NCBI GenBank assembly: GCA_036005845.1
Contig: DASYQD010000087.1
Span: forward strand, 1-34,824
Source of the DNA: DASYQD01 sp036005845
Lineage (GTDB): Bacteria; Acidobacteriota; Thermoanaerobaculia; Multivoradales; JAIOJS01
DNA length: 34,824 bases
Direction of reading: 5' to 3'
Shown here: positions 24,498 to 31,914 of the stretch, piece after piece
Layout: every line of letters starts with the position of its first letter
Position numbering within the stretch: position 1 is the stretch's first letter
Position numbers and translations under genes: made by a program
The notes under the pieces: model-generated
Database searches by the model: none
Told to the model about the DNA's origin: nothing
The model's input: only the letters and a program-made list of their open reading frames with translations

Positions 24498-24634
24498 GGC
24501 GGTTGCGCTCGGCGACGCCGCCCACGGGGCGCGCCGGGCGGAGGGCTCCCACCGCGCGCAGCGAAGCGAGCACGGTGGGATACCGACCGGCAAGCGGGGA
24601 CCACGGAGGCGGCGTCGCCGAGGTCGCAACCGCC
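24498..24634. repeat. Large inverted repeat / structured intergenic element
   Basis: The 388-nt gap 24401-24788 between divergent genes holds no convincing gene. Inside it, a 25-nt arm at 24498-24522 is perfectly complementary to 24608-24634, apart from a GT bulge at 24623-24624. The enclosed 85 nt contain an inner hairpin, TCCCACCG 24547-24554 with CGGTGGGA 24573-24580. Either strand could fold into one long rod with an apical hairpin. It might be a small RNA gene, a leader structure for the UvrA-like gene 155 nt downstream, or a MITE/REP-like element. I see no target duplication or U-rich terminator. Confidence 0.75.
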
Positions 24635-24724
24635 GGGCCGAAGCCGCAGCTCGCAGACCGTGGCTACTCGAGCTCCCATCCGCTGAGTCGCACTCGGTCG
24701 AGCCGCCGAGCCCCCGAAACCGAC

Positions 24725-24733
24725 TGCTAACAT
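24725..24733 (+). promoter_or_regulatory. Extended -10 promoter candidate of the UvrA-like gene
   Basis: TGCTAACAT has the TGn extension and a four-of-six -10 box, in a locally less GC-rich spot. It would give a leader of about 50 nt before GTG 24789. Confidence 0.35.
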
Positions 24734-24788
24734 CGCCTGTTCGCCGCTCGAACCTCACGCGCGGCAACTCGCCCGTAGACAAGCAGCC

Positions 24789-27700
24789 GTGTCCAACACC
24801 AAGTCATCCCCGCGCTCGCTCCTACTCACCGGCGCCCGCACCCACAACCTGAAGAACGTCTCCTGCGCTATCCCGCACGGCCAGGTAACGGTGGTCACCG
24901 GCCCCTCCGGCGCCGGCAAATCCTCCCTCGTTTTCGACACCCTCTTCGCCGAAGGCCAACGCCGCTTCGTCGAATCGATGTCCACCTACGCCCAACAATT
25001 CATCCAACAACTCGAACGCCCGCCCCTCGACTCCCTCGAACACCTCCTCCCCGCCGTCGCGCTCCAAGCCGGCAACCCGGTGCGCAACGCGCGCGCCACG
25101 GTCGGCACCCTCACCGAAGCGCACGACCTGCTCCGCCTACTCTTCACCTACCTCGGCGAAGTCGAGTGCAAGAACGGCTGCGGCCCGACGCGCGCTTTCA
25201 CCTCCGAGTCGGCCGCCGCGGCGCTCGCCGGCGGCCTCGCGGGGCCCGAGCTCCTGCTCGTCGCGCCGCTCGTGCGCCCGCCCGAACGCGCCGACGACAA
25301 GCTGCAGGAGCTGATCCGCCAGGGCTACTTCCGCCTCTGGCGCGACGGCGCCCATCCGGCAGGCGGAAACATCGTGCGCCTCGAGCCCGGCGATTCGTGG
25401 CCGCCCGACGACGACCCGCTGCCGCTCCTCCTCGGTCGCTTCCGCGCCGCCGCCGAAGACTCGCGCCTCGCCGATGCCGTCCAGGAAGGCTTCCGCCTCG
25501 CGCGCGGCCGCCTGCTCGCCATCCCCACCACCGCTGGCGCATCCGCGAAGCCGATGCAGCTCGCCGAAGAGCTCGGCTGCCCGGTCTGCGGCGAAGCCGC
25601 ACGGCGCCCCGTCGCCGCCCTCTTCTCCTTCAACTCGCCGCTCGGCGCCTGCGCCGAGTGCAGCGGCTTCGGCCGCATCATCGGCATCGACCGCCAGCGC
25701 GTCGTTCCCGATCCCAACAAGAGCCTCAACGAGCGCCCCTTCGCGCCGTGGAACACACCCTCTTACGAAGAGCACTACCCGCCGCTGCTGCGCGCCTGCA
25801 AAGCCGCGGGAGTGCCGCTCGACGTGCCGTGGCGCGAGCTGTCCGAAGCGGCGCGCGAGTGGATCTGGACGGGCCCCAGCGCCGGCGCGCCCTCGCGACG
25901 TCGCTGGCGTCGGCCCGGCAACTTCCTCGGCCTCTCCGAGTTCTTCGCCTGGCTCGAAGGTCGCACCTACCGCGTCCACGTGCGCGTCCTGCTCGCCCGC
26001 TACCGCGGCTACTACCCGTGCCCCACCTGCGGCGGCGCGCGCCTGCAGCCCGAGGCGCTGCGCGTGCGCCTGCGCGGCCGCACGCTGCCCGAGCTGCTCG
26101 CCCTGTCGATCGAAGAGCTGCGCCGCTGGCTGGCGCAGCAGCAGTGGAACGAGCACGAGCGTGCCCGCGGCGAGCACCTGCTCGACTCCCTCGCGCACCG
26201 GCTCGAAGTGCTGCACCAGGTCGGCTTGGACTACCTGACGCTCGACCGCGCCGGCCGCACGCTCTCCGGTGGCGAGGCGCAGCGCATCCAGCTCGCCGCC
26301 GCGCTGGGCTCGGGGCTCACCGGCACGCTCTACGCACTCGACGAGCCGACGATCGGACTCCACGCGCGGGACAGCCGGCGGCTGCTCGCGCTGCTGCACG
26401 ACCTCTCGGCGCGCGGCAACACGGTGGTGGTGGTGGAGCACGATCCCGCGGTGATCCGCGGCGCCGACCACCTGCTCGAGCTCGGCCCAGGCGCCGGCGA
26501 GGCCGGCGGCAACCTGGTCTTCAGCGGCACCCCGCACGAGCTGTTGCACGGTTCTTCCCTCGGGGCTCCGCCGGCGGACACGCTCACCGCGCGGCACCTG
26601 CGGCGCACCGGCGCCCACCTCGCGCGCCGCCACGTGGCGCGGCGCCGCCAGGAGCGCGGCGTCACGCGGCCCGAGCAGCTGTTCGCGAATCGACCGTGGA
26701 TCGAGATCGCCGGCGCCTCGGCACACAACCTGCGCGACGTCGACGTGCGCTTCCCGCTCGGCGCGCTGGTGGCGGTCACCGGCGTCTCCGGCTCCGGCAA
26801 GTCGACGCTCGTCGAAGGCGTGCTCTACGAGGGCGCCCGCGCGCGCCAGAACGAGCCCGACGCCGAGCCCGGCGCCTGCCGCGAGCTGCGCGGCCTCGAC
26901 GCCGTCGCCGAGACGCTGCTCGTCGACCAGCGCCCGCTCGGCCGTTCGAGCCGCAGCAACCCGGTCACCGCCATCGGCGCCTACGACGAGCTGCGCAAGC
27001 TCTTCGCCGCCTCGCCCGAAGCGATCGCGCGCGGCCTCGGCCCCGGCCACTTCTCGTTCAACCTCGACCTCGGCCGCTGCCCGGACTGCCGCGGCACCGG
27101 CACGCAGGAGGTGGATCTCCAGTTCCTCGGCACCATGGAGGTCGTCTGCGAGCGCTGCCAGGGCCACCGCTTCCGTCCCGAGGTGCTGGCGGTGAGCGTG
27201 CGTGGCCGCAACCTCGCCGAAACTTTGGAGATGACGATCGACCAGGCGCTCGCCGAGCTCGGCGATCAGCGCGGCCTCGCGCGCAAGCTGCGCCTCCTCG
27301 AGCAGGCCGGGCTCGGCTACCTGCGGCTGGGGCAGCCGACCTCGACGCTCTCCGCCGGCGAGGCGCAGCGGTTGAAGCTCGCTGCGTTCCTACGCGAGGG
27401 GCCGGGTGCCAAGGGCGGCCGCGGCGCCCGGGCGCGCGCGGGTGGCCTGCGCTCGACGCGCCGCCTGCTGCTCTTCGACGAGCCGACGACCGGCCTCCAC
27501 CTCTCCGACATCGCGCTGCTCTACCGCTCGCTGCGCCGCCTCGTGCAGCGCGGCGACGGCGTCGTCGTCGTCGAGCACCAGCTCGACCTCATCGCGCGCG
27601 CCGACTGGATCGTCGAGCTCGGCCCCGGCGGCGGCGCGCACGGCGGCCGCGTGCTCTGGTGCGGGCCGCTGCACGGCTTCCTCGAGGAGGGCGAAGGCCC

Positions 27701-27809
27701 CACCGCCGAAGAGCTGCGCCGCCACCTCGACTGGGAGCCGCGCCGCCGCGTGGTGCGCCGGCCGCCGGTGCCGCTCGTCGAGGCGCCCGCGGAGCGCGTC
27801 GCCGGCTAG
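24789..27809 (+). CDS. UvrA-family excinuclease ATPase (divergent paralogue)
   Basis: The 1006-residue protein has the UvrA plan: two ABC ATPase halves with zinc modules. Half 1 has GARTHNLKNVSC, Walker A GPSGAGKSS (from residue 38), a UvrB-binding-like region (APLVRPPERADDKLQELIRQGYFRL), CPVC...CAEC, and LSGGEAQRIQLA with ALDEPTIGLH. Half 2 has Walker A GVSGSGKST (from residue 665), CPDC...CERC, LSAGEAQRLKLA and LFDEPTTGLH. UvrA recognises DNA damage and loads UvrB in nucleotide excision repair. Several segments depart from canonical UvrA: STYAQQFIQQLERPPLDSLEHLLPAVALQ replaces the usual ARQFL..KPDVD..GLSPAI..Q block, and GRSSRSNPVTAIGAYDELRKLF differs from the normal GRTPRSNPATYTG. I therefore call a paralogue, not the housekeeping uvrA. 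GTG 24789 lacks a clear Shine-Dalgarno. Confidence 0.88.
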   Translation: MSNTKSSPRSLLLTGARTHNLKNVSCAIPHGQVTVVTGPSGAGKSSLVFDTLFAEGQRRFVESMSTYAQQFIQQLERPPLDSLEHLLPAVALQAGNPVRNARATVGTLTEAHDLLRLLFTYLGEVECKNGCGPTRAFTSESAAAALAGGLAGPELLLVAPLVRPPERADDKLQELIRQGYFRLWRDGAHPAGGNIVRLEPGDSWPPDDDPLPLLLGRFRAAAEDSRLADAVQEGFRLARGRLLAIPTTAGASAKPMQLAEELGCPVCGEAARRPVAALFSFNSPLGACAECSGFGRIIGIDRQRVVPDPNKSLNERPFAPWNTPSYEEHYPPLLRACKAAGVPLDVPWRELSEAAREWIWTGPSAGAPSRRRWRRPGNFLGLSEFFAWLEGRTYRVHVRVLLARYRGYYPCPTCGGARLQPEALRVRLRGRTLPELLALSIEELRRWLAQQQWNEHERARGEHLLDSLAHRLEVLHQVGLDYLTLDRAGRTLSGGEAQRIQLAAALGSGLTGTLYALDEPTIGLHARDSRRLLALLHDLSARGNTVVVVEHDPAVIRGADHLLELGPGAGEAGGNLVFSGTPHELLHGSSLGAPPADTLTARHLRRTGAHLARRHVARRRQERGVTRPEQLFANRPWIEIAGASAHNLRDVDVRFPLGALVAVTGVSGSGKSTLVEGVLYEGARARQNEPDAEPGACRELRGLDAVAETLLVDQRPLGRSSRSNPVTAIGAYDELRKLFAASPEAIARGLGPGHFSFNLDLGRCPDCRGTGTQEVDLQFLGTMEVVCERCQGHRFRPEVLAVSVRGRNLAETLEMTIDQALAELGDQRGLARKLRLLEQAGLGYLRLGQPTSTLSAGEAQRLKLAAFLREGPGAKGGRGARARAGGLRSTRRLLLFDEPTTGLHLSDIALLYRSLRRLVQRGDGVVVVEHQLDLIARADWIVELGPGGGAHGGRVLWCGPLHGFLEEGEGPTAEELRRHLDWEPRRRVVRRPPVPLVEAPAERVAG

Positions 27810-27828
27810 CCGGGTGCTGCCCATTCGC

Positions 27829-27837
27829 TGATATATC
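27829..27837 (+). promoter_or_regulatory. Extended -10 promoter of the FHA/RDD gene
   Basis: TGATATATC gives a TGn extension and a good -10 box in the short gap after the UvrA-like gene. Transcription would start near 27844, about 40 nt before the gene. Confidence 0.5.
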
Positions 27838-27869
27838 CTTCGCGCTGCAAGCTATTCATTCGGCAGCGG

Positions 27870-27874
27870 GGAGG
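27870..27874 (+). promoter_or_regulatory. Ribosome binding site pointing to a non-canonical ATC start
   Basis: GGAGG within GGGGAGGG lies 8 nt before ATC 27883, in the frame of the FHA domain. No ATG, GTG or TTG occurs between the upstream in-frame stop and the FHA core in this frame. Confidence 0.55.
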
Positions 27875-27882
27875 GCTCTCCG

Positions 27883-29157
27883 ATCGGCGACAAGTGGACG
27901 TTCGCGCTGGAGGTCGAGGGCCGCACGGTCGAGCTGGCGGAGGGTGAGAACACCGTCGGCAGAAGCCGCGGCTGCACCGTCACCCTGCGCGACCCCAGCG
28001 CCAGCCGCAACCACGTGCTGCTCACCGTCAAGCCGGGCGAGCTGTGGGCGCGCGACCTGCAGTCGTCCAACGGCACTTACCTCAACGGCGAGCGGATGAC
28101 GACCGAGCGGCTGCTGCACGACGGCGACCGCATCACCATCGGCGAGACGGAGATCGTGGCGCGCGTCACCGCGCCGGTGATGGAGGAGGTCGGTGCCACG
28201 GTGCAGCTCGACACCGCCAAGCTCGAGTGCGCCGCGTGCGGCGCCGAGCTGCCGCTGCACGCCGAGTTCTGCGGCGTCTGCGGACATCGCGTCGGGACGG
28301 CGGTGGCCGCAGCGGCCGGCGATATGGATGCGCCGCCGGCAATCTTCACCCCCGCGCCGCCGCCTCCGCCCGCCAGCGCGCCGGCGCTGCCGCCGACGCC
28401 CTACGTGCCGCCGCCGCTGGTGGCGCCGCCAGGTCCGCCGCCCAGGCCGCTGCCGGGAACGCCTCCGGTGCCGGCCGCGCGCGAAGAGGCGCCGCCGCCG
28501 GCGCCAGCGCCCTCGCCCTTCGCGCGTGAGCGGCTGGCGACGAGCGGCGCCGAGATCCTGCCGCCGATCGCCGACCACGTCTTCGAGCCCCCCGCTCCGC
28601 CGCCGCTCCGCGGTCGCTCCGCGGACGCCGGCGCCCGTCGTCCGGCGCTCGATCCCACGCCGCCGCCGCTGTCCCTCGCCGACGTTCAGATGGCGCAGCA
28701 ACCCGCGGCGCCCTCCGCCGCGGCGACGGCGCCGGTGATGGCTGCCATTCCGGCCGCGACGCTGCGCCCCGCCGGGTTCTGGATCCGCGTCGCCGCCAAT
28801 GTGGTCGACGCGGTCTGGATCTCGGTCGTCCTCTTCGCGGCGACGCTGCCCTTCGGCGGACCGACGAGCTCGACCGGTAGCATGGTGCTGTCGCTGCTGT
28901 CGGTGCTGCTCGGCATCGTGGTGCCGATCCTCTGCTGGGCCATCTTCGGCGCCACACCCGGCAAAGCGCTGCTCGGTCTGCGCGTCATCGGCGGCAAGCG
29001 GCGGCGCGGCCTCGGCATCCCGCTCGCGTTCCTGCGCCTCTGCGGCATGATGGTGAGCGCGGTGCTCCTCGGTCTCGGCTTCCTGATGGTCGCCTTCACC
29101 CGCGACAAGCGCGGGCTGCACGACCATCTTGCCGGCACCGCCGTCATCCGACGGTAG
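27883..29157 (+). CDS. FHA / zinc-ribbon / RDD membrane protein, apparent ATC start
   Basis: Read from ATC 27883, the 424-residue protein begins with a complete FHA domain, a phosphothreonine-binding module: GRS at 26-28, S41-x-N-H44 and SSNGT at 61-65, then LHDGDRITIGETEI. A zinc ribbon follows with cysteines 116, 119, 130 and 133. A Pro/Ala-rich linker (about 135-270) leads to a C-terminal RDD domain: RPAGFWIRVAANVVDAVW, hydrophobic helices, ATPGKALLGLRVIGGKRRRG and KRGLHDHLAGTAVI. The first standard start in frame, GTG 28015, would cut the FHA domain in half, removing its phosphate-binding GRS. The ATC has a well-placed GGAGG. A sequencing error turning ATG into ATC would look the same. 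The cytoplasmic FHA would dock a phosphorylated partner at the membrane. A second FHA/zinc-ribbon protein lies at 33153-34613. Confidence 0.85.
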   Translation: MGDKWTFALEVEGRTVELAEGENTVGRSRGCTVTLRDPSASRNHVLLTVKPGELWARDLQSSNGTYLNGERMTTERLLHDGDRITIGETEIVARVTAPVMEEVGATVQLDTAKLECAACGAELPLHAEFCGVCGHRVGTAVAAAAGDMDAPPAIFTPAPPPPPASAPALPPTPYVPPPLVAPPGPPPRPLPGTPPVPAAREEAPPPAPAPSPFARERLATSGAEILPPIADHVFEPPAPPPLRGRSADAGARRPALDPTPPPLSLADVQMAQQPAAPSAAATAPVMAAIPAATLRPAGFWIRVAANVVDAVWISVVLFAATLPFGGPTSSTGSMVLSLLSVLLGIVVPILCWAIFGATPGKALLGLRVIGGKRRRGLGIPLAFLRLCGMMVSAVLLGLGFLMVAFTRDKRGLHDHLAGTAVIRR

Positions 29158-29185
29158 GTCTTCTTCACCCGATGACGGGATGTGC

Positions 29186-29977
29186 TCAGCCGCGCTCGCG
29201 AGCGAGCGACGGCGATGCGGTGCCGAGCGGCAGCGCCGCATTGGCAACGACGCCGCCGAGCTGCGCCAGCATCGCGGTGACCGCCGCTTCGGCCTGCCGC
29301 GCCACGTCTTCGCGCGCCGCGAGCGGCAGCCCGGCGGTGGGAATCGGGTCGCCCACCATCACGCGCACCGGCCCGGGCCGGAGGCCGAAGCCGGGCGGCA
29401 GAACCTCACGGGTGCCCCAGATGGCCACCGGCACCACGGGCACGCCGGTGGTCAGCGCCGGCGCGAAGGCGGCGGGCTTGAACGCCTGCGGCTCGCCGGG
29501 CGCGCGCCGCGTGCCGGTGGGGAAGGAGAGCACGCTGCCGCCGGCACGCAGCAACGCCGCGGCCGTATCGACGCCCTCGGCGCCGCTGCGCTTCCGCTTG
29601 CGGTCGACGAACACCATCCCCATCGCCTCCATGTACCAGCCCATGAAGGGCACGGAACGCAGCTCGCGCTTGGCGACGAAGCGCAAGTCCACGGGGAGGT
29701 CGCGGAAGAGCATAGGAATGTCGGCGAACGATTGGTGGTTGCAGGCAAGGAACCAGGCGCGGCGCGGGTCCAGCTTCTCGGCGCCGACGGTCTTCAAGTC
29801 GACCATGCAGGCACGGATGAGCGGCGGCGCCCAGCAGCGGCGAGCCATGGCCAGGCCGAGGCGCGGGCGCCGCGTGAGCGCCGATGCCGACACCGCGATC
29901 GACGTCCACAGCACCGTCCAGAGGGCGATGAACAGCCACTGCACCACGTTGACGACGGCCCAGAGGAGGCGCTTCAT
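29186..29977 (-). CDS. 1-acyl-glycerol-3-phosphate acyltransferase-like (PlsC family)
   Basis: The 263-residue protein starts with a membrane anchor (LLWAVVNVVQWLFIALWTVLW) and has the PlsC acyltransferase motifs: NHQSFADIP with catalytic His81 and Asp86, RELRSVPFMGWYMEAMGMVFVDR, FPTGTRRAPGE and VPVVPVAIWGT. PlsC makes phosphatidic acid from lysophosphatidic acid and acyl-ACP or acyl-CoA at the inner membrane. Motif III normally reads FPEGTR; here Thr154 replaces the Glu that helps bind the glycerol phosphate, so the acceptor may differ. The open frame extends to an ATG at 30031, but ATG 29977 places the membrane anchor at the N-terminus. A TAAGAT hexamer is 13 nt upstream at 29991-29996. It is divergent from the MauE-like gene and converges on the FHA/RDD gene. 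Confidence 0.88.
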   Translation of the reverse strand: MKRLLWAVVNVVQWLFIALWTVLWTSIAVSASALTRRPRLGLAMARRCWAPPLIRACMVDLKTVGAEKLDPRRAWFLACNHQSFADIPMLFRDLPVDLRFVAKRELRSVPFMGWYMEAMGMVFVDRKRKRSGAEGVDTAAALLRAGGSVLSFPTGTRRAPGEPQAFKPAAFAPALTTGVPVVPVAIWGTREVLPPGFGLRPGPVRVMVGDPIPTAGLPLAAREDVARQAEAAVTAMLAQLGGVVANAALPLGTASPSLARERG

Positions 29978-30040
29978 GTTGTCAGCGGGAATCTTACCCG
30001 CCGCCGCGGCTCCCGGCCCGCGCCTCGCCATGGCGGGTAC

Positions 30041-30046
30041 TAAGAT
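30041..30046 (+). promoter_or_regulatory. -10-like hexamer of the MauE-like gene
   Basis: TAAGAT ends 6 nt before ATG 30053, with no Shine-Dalgarno between. It matches the leaderless pattern. Confidence 0.4.
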
Positions 30047-30052
30047 CTAGCG

Positions 30053-31042
30053 ATGCAGCAGACGGCCGTCGCCGCGCCCGCCGAGGCGGGCATCGCGCTG
30101 CCGCGCCCCACGCTCACGTGGGTGGCGCGGGCGGCGGCATTCGCGCTCGGCGTCGTGCTGCTCCTGGCGACCCTCGCCAAGGCGATCGACCCGCGGTCGT
30201 TCGCCGAAATGCTGCAAGGGCAGGGGCTGACGCTGGGATTGCCGCCGATGGTGGCAGCGGTCCTCGCGCTTGCCGTCGAGGGGGGGCTCGGTTTGCTGCT
30301 GGTGCTCGGCGTGCGACGGCGCTGGAGCCTCGCGCTGGTGACGCTGCTCGTCATCGGCTTCGTGGCGATCAACGGTTGGGAGTGGTGGCGCGCCGCGCGT
30401 GGCGCCGCGCCGGCCGCCGGCTGCGGCTGCTTCGGCAACCTCGTGCAGCGCTCGCCCCAGGCGGCGTTCTGGCAGGACCTCGCGATGCTGGTGCCGCTGC
30501 TGCTGCTCTCTTGGCTGGCGCTGCCGCGCGAGTCGCGGGCGCTGCCGAGGCGCCGCGTCGCCGCGGCGGCGGTGGGCGTCGCCGCCATCGCGCTGCTCGC
30601 CTGGCGCGCGCCGGCGCTGCCGCTCGACGAGGTGGCGACGCGGCTCAAGCCCGGCGTCGAGCTGGCGCAGCTCTGCGCCGGCGAAGAGCCACGCGTGTGC
30701 CTCCCCGACGTGGCGCCCGAGCTCGCGACCGGCCGCGCCTGGGTGGTGCTCGTCGACTTGAAGGACGGCGAGCACTGGGCCGACAGGCTCAACGCCTTCG
30801 CGGCGCGCGACGCCAGCACGCCGGTCGTCGCGCTGACCAGCGCCAGCCTCGAAGAGAAGACCGCCTTCACCTGGCAGTGGGGCCCGACCTTCCCGGTGCA
30901 CGAGGCGCCCGAAGCCCTGCTGCGACCGCTCTACCGAACCCTGCCGCGCTCGTTCCTCGCCGAGGACGGCCGCGTGCTGCGTACCGTGCCGGGTCTGCCG
31001 GCCGCCGGTCATCCAGATGTTCCAGGAGACTCGACGCGATGA
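30053..31042 (+). CDS. MauE/DoxX-like membrane protein with C-terminal thioredoxin-like domain
   Basis: The 329-residue protein has four to five membrane helices in its first 190 residues (VARAAAFALGVVLLLATLAKAIDP, MVAAVLALAVEGGLGLLLVLG, LALVTLLVIGFVAINGWEWW, LAMLVPLLLLSWLAL). Between them lies the CGCFGNL motif typical of MauE and related quinone- or thiol-linked proteins. The C-terminal part, from about residue 225 (AWVVLVDLKDGEHWADRLNAF to PRSFLAEDGRVLRT), has a TlpA-like thioredoxin pattern but lacks a CxxC active site. MauE family proteins help form disulfides in methylamine dehydrogenase, and DoxX-type relatives move electrons at the membrane. Its stop overlaps the next gene's start (ATGA at 31039-31042), so the two are translationally coupled. 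The start ATG 30053 is preceded by TAAGAT at 6 nt. Confidence 0.83.
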   Translation: MQQTAVAAPAEAGIALPRPTLTWVARAAAFALGVVLLLATLAKAIDPRSFAEMLQGQGLTLGLPPMVAAVLALAVEGGLGLLLVLGVRRRWSLALVTLLVIGFVAINGWEWWRAARGAAPAAGCGCFGNLVQRSPQAAFWQDLAMLVPLLLLSWLALPRESRALPRRRVAAAAVGVAAIALLAWRAPALPLDEVATRLKPGVELAQLCAGEEPRVCLPDVAPELATGRAWVVLVDLKDGEHWADRLNAFAARDASTPVVALTSASLEEKTAFTWQWGPTFPVHEAPEALLRPLYRTLPRSFLAEDGRVLRTVPGLPAAGHPDVPGDSTR

Positions 31043-31908
31043 GACTCGACGCGCTGCGTTGCCGCATCAACTTCCGCGCCTTCCCCATCTTCTCGATGGC
31101 GCTGCTCGCCATCGCGGTGGCATTGCCTCTCGCGCCGGTGGGCGCGCAGATGATCCCGCCGCACCCGGTGCTGCGCGACTTCGAGCCGCTCGGCGAGTAC
31201 GTGCTCGTCGTCGGCGGCGCGCCGCTGCCGGGCGTGCAGATGTTCCGCTCCGACAAGGCCGGCTCGGCGGTGCTGATGACCGGCCCGGGCCTGCGCTCGG
31301 CGCTGGTCCTGATGCCGCGCGACAAGGCGGTGCAGCGCGTCGACAAGGCGAAGGTGGTGGTCGGCCCCGACGGCCGCGCTTTCCTGCTCGCCGACGCGCA
31401 GCCGGTGCGCGAGAGCGCCTTCACCGTCGAGGGCATGGAGATCGTCTTCACCGTCGAGGGCAAGCCGGCGCGGCTCAAGGAGAAGCCGTATCTGCTCGGC
31501 CTCCACGCCGGCAAGGACCTCATCGACCACGACTCCACCTACGCCTTCCGCGCCAAGCAGTACAGCCCGTCGCCGGCGCTGGTGCGTGCCCTGCGGCAGG
31601 CCGCGCAGCCGATCCGCGTGCGCGTCTTCTTCGGCAACTGGTGCCCGCACTGCCAGCAGATGGTGCCGCGCATCCTGCGCCTCGCCGACTCGCTCGCCGG
31701 CTCACAGATCCACTTCGAGTTCTACGGCCTCCCGTCGCCATTCGACAAGGAGCCCGAAGCCAAGCGCATGGGCATCACCGGCGTGCCGACCGGCGTCGTC
31801 TACCGCGGCGCCAAGGAAGTCGGCCGCATCGCCGGCGGCGAGTGGAGCATCCCCGAGCTGGCGATCAAGAAGGTGCTCGACGACAGCGCCACGCAGGCGA
31901 GCCGGTAG
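31039..31908 (+). CDS. Exported thioredoxin-fold protein with WCPHC active site
   Basis: The 289-residue protein has an extended signal sequence or anchor (NFRAFPIFSMALLAIAVALPLAPVGAQ). A roughly 150-residue N-terminal region of unknown type follows (DFEPLGEYVLVVGGAPLPGVQMF to LKEKPYLLGLHAGKDLIDH). The C-terminal thioredoxin fold has FFGNWCPHCQQMVP with Cys202 and Cys205, and the cis-proline loop ITGVPTGVVY. WCPHC is typical of oxidising or isomerising periplasmic oxidoreductases more than of cytoplasmic thioredoxin (WCGPC). ATG 31039 overlaps the stop of the MauE-like gene, and AGGAG is 10 nt upstream. The pair resembles MauE/MauD, so I infer an envelope electron-transfer or disulfide unit, substrate unknown. 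Confidence 0.88.
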   Translation: MRLDALRCRINFRAFPIFSMALLAIAVALPLAPVGAQMIPPHPVLRDFEPLGEYVLVVGGAPLPGVQMFRSDKAGSAVLMTGPGLRSALVLMPRDKAVQRVDKAKVVVGPDGRAFLLADAQPVRESAFTVEGMEIVFTVEGKPARLKEKPYLLGLHAGKDLIDHDSTYAFRAKQYSPSPALVRALRQAAQPIRVRVFFGNWCPHCQQMVPRILRLADSLAGSQIHFEFYGLPSPFDKEPEAKRMGITGVPTGVVYRGAKEVGRIAGGEWSIPELAIKKVLDDSATQASR

Positions 31909-31914
31909 GCCGGC

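Noticed and set aside
24498..24634. 6S RNA or SRP RNA
   Set aside because: The rod shape is suggestive, but the 6S central bubble and the conserved SRP loop sequences are not seen.
24443..24733. N-terminal extension of the VWFA/gluzincin gene
   Set aside because: The extra residues are Arg/Gly/Pro-rich, cross the large inverted repeat and precede a natural signal peptide start.
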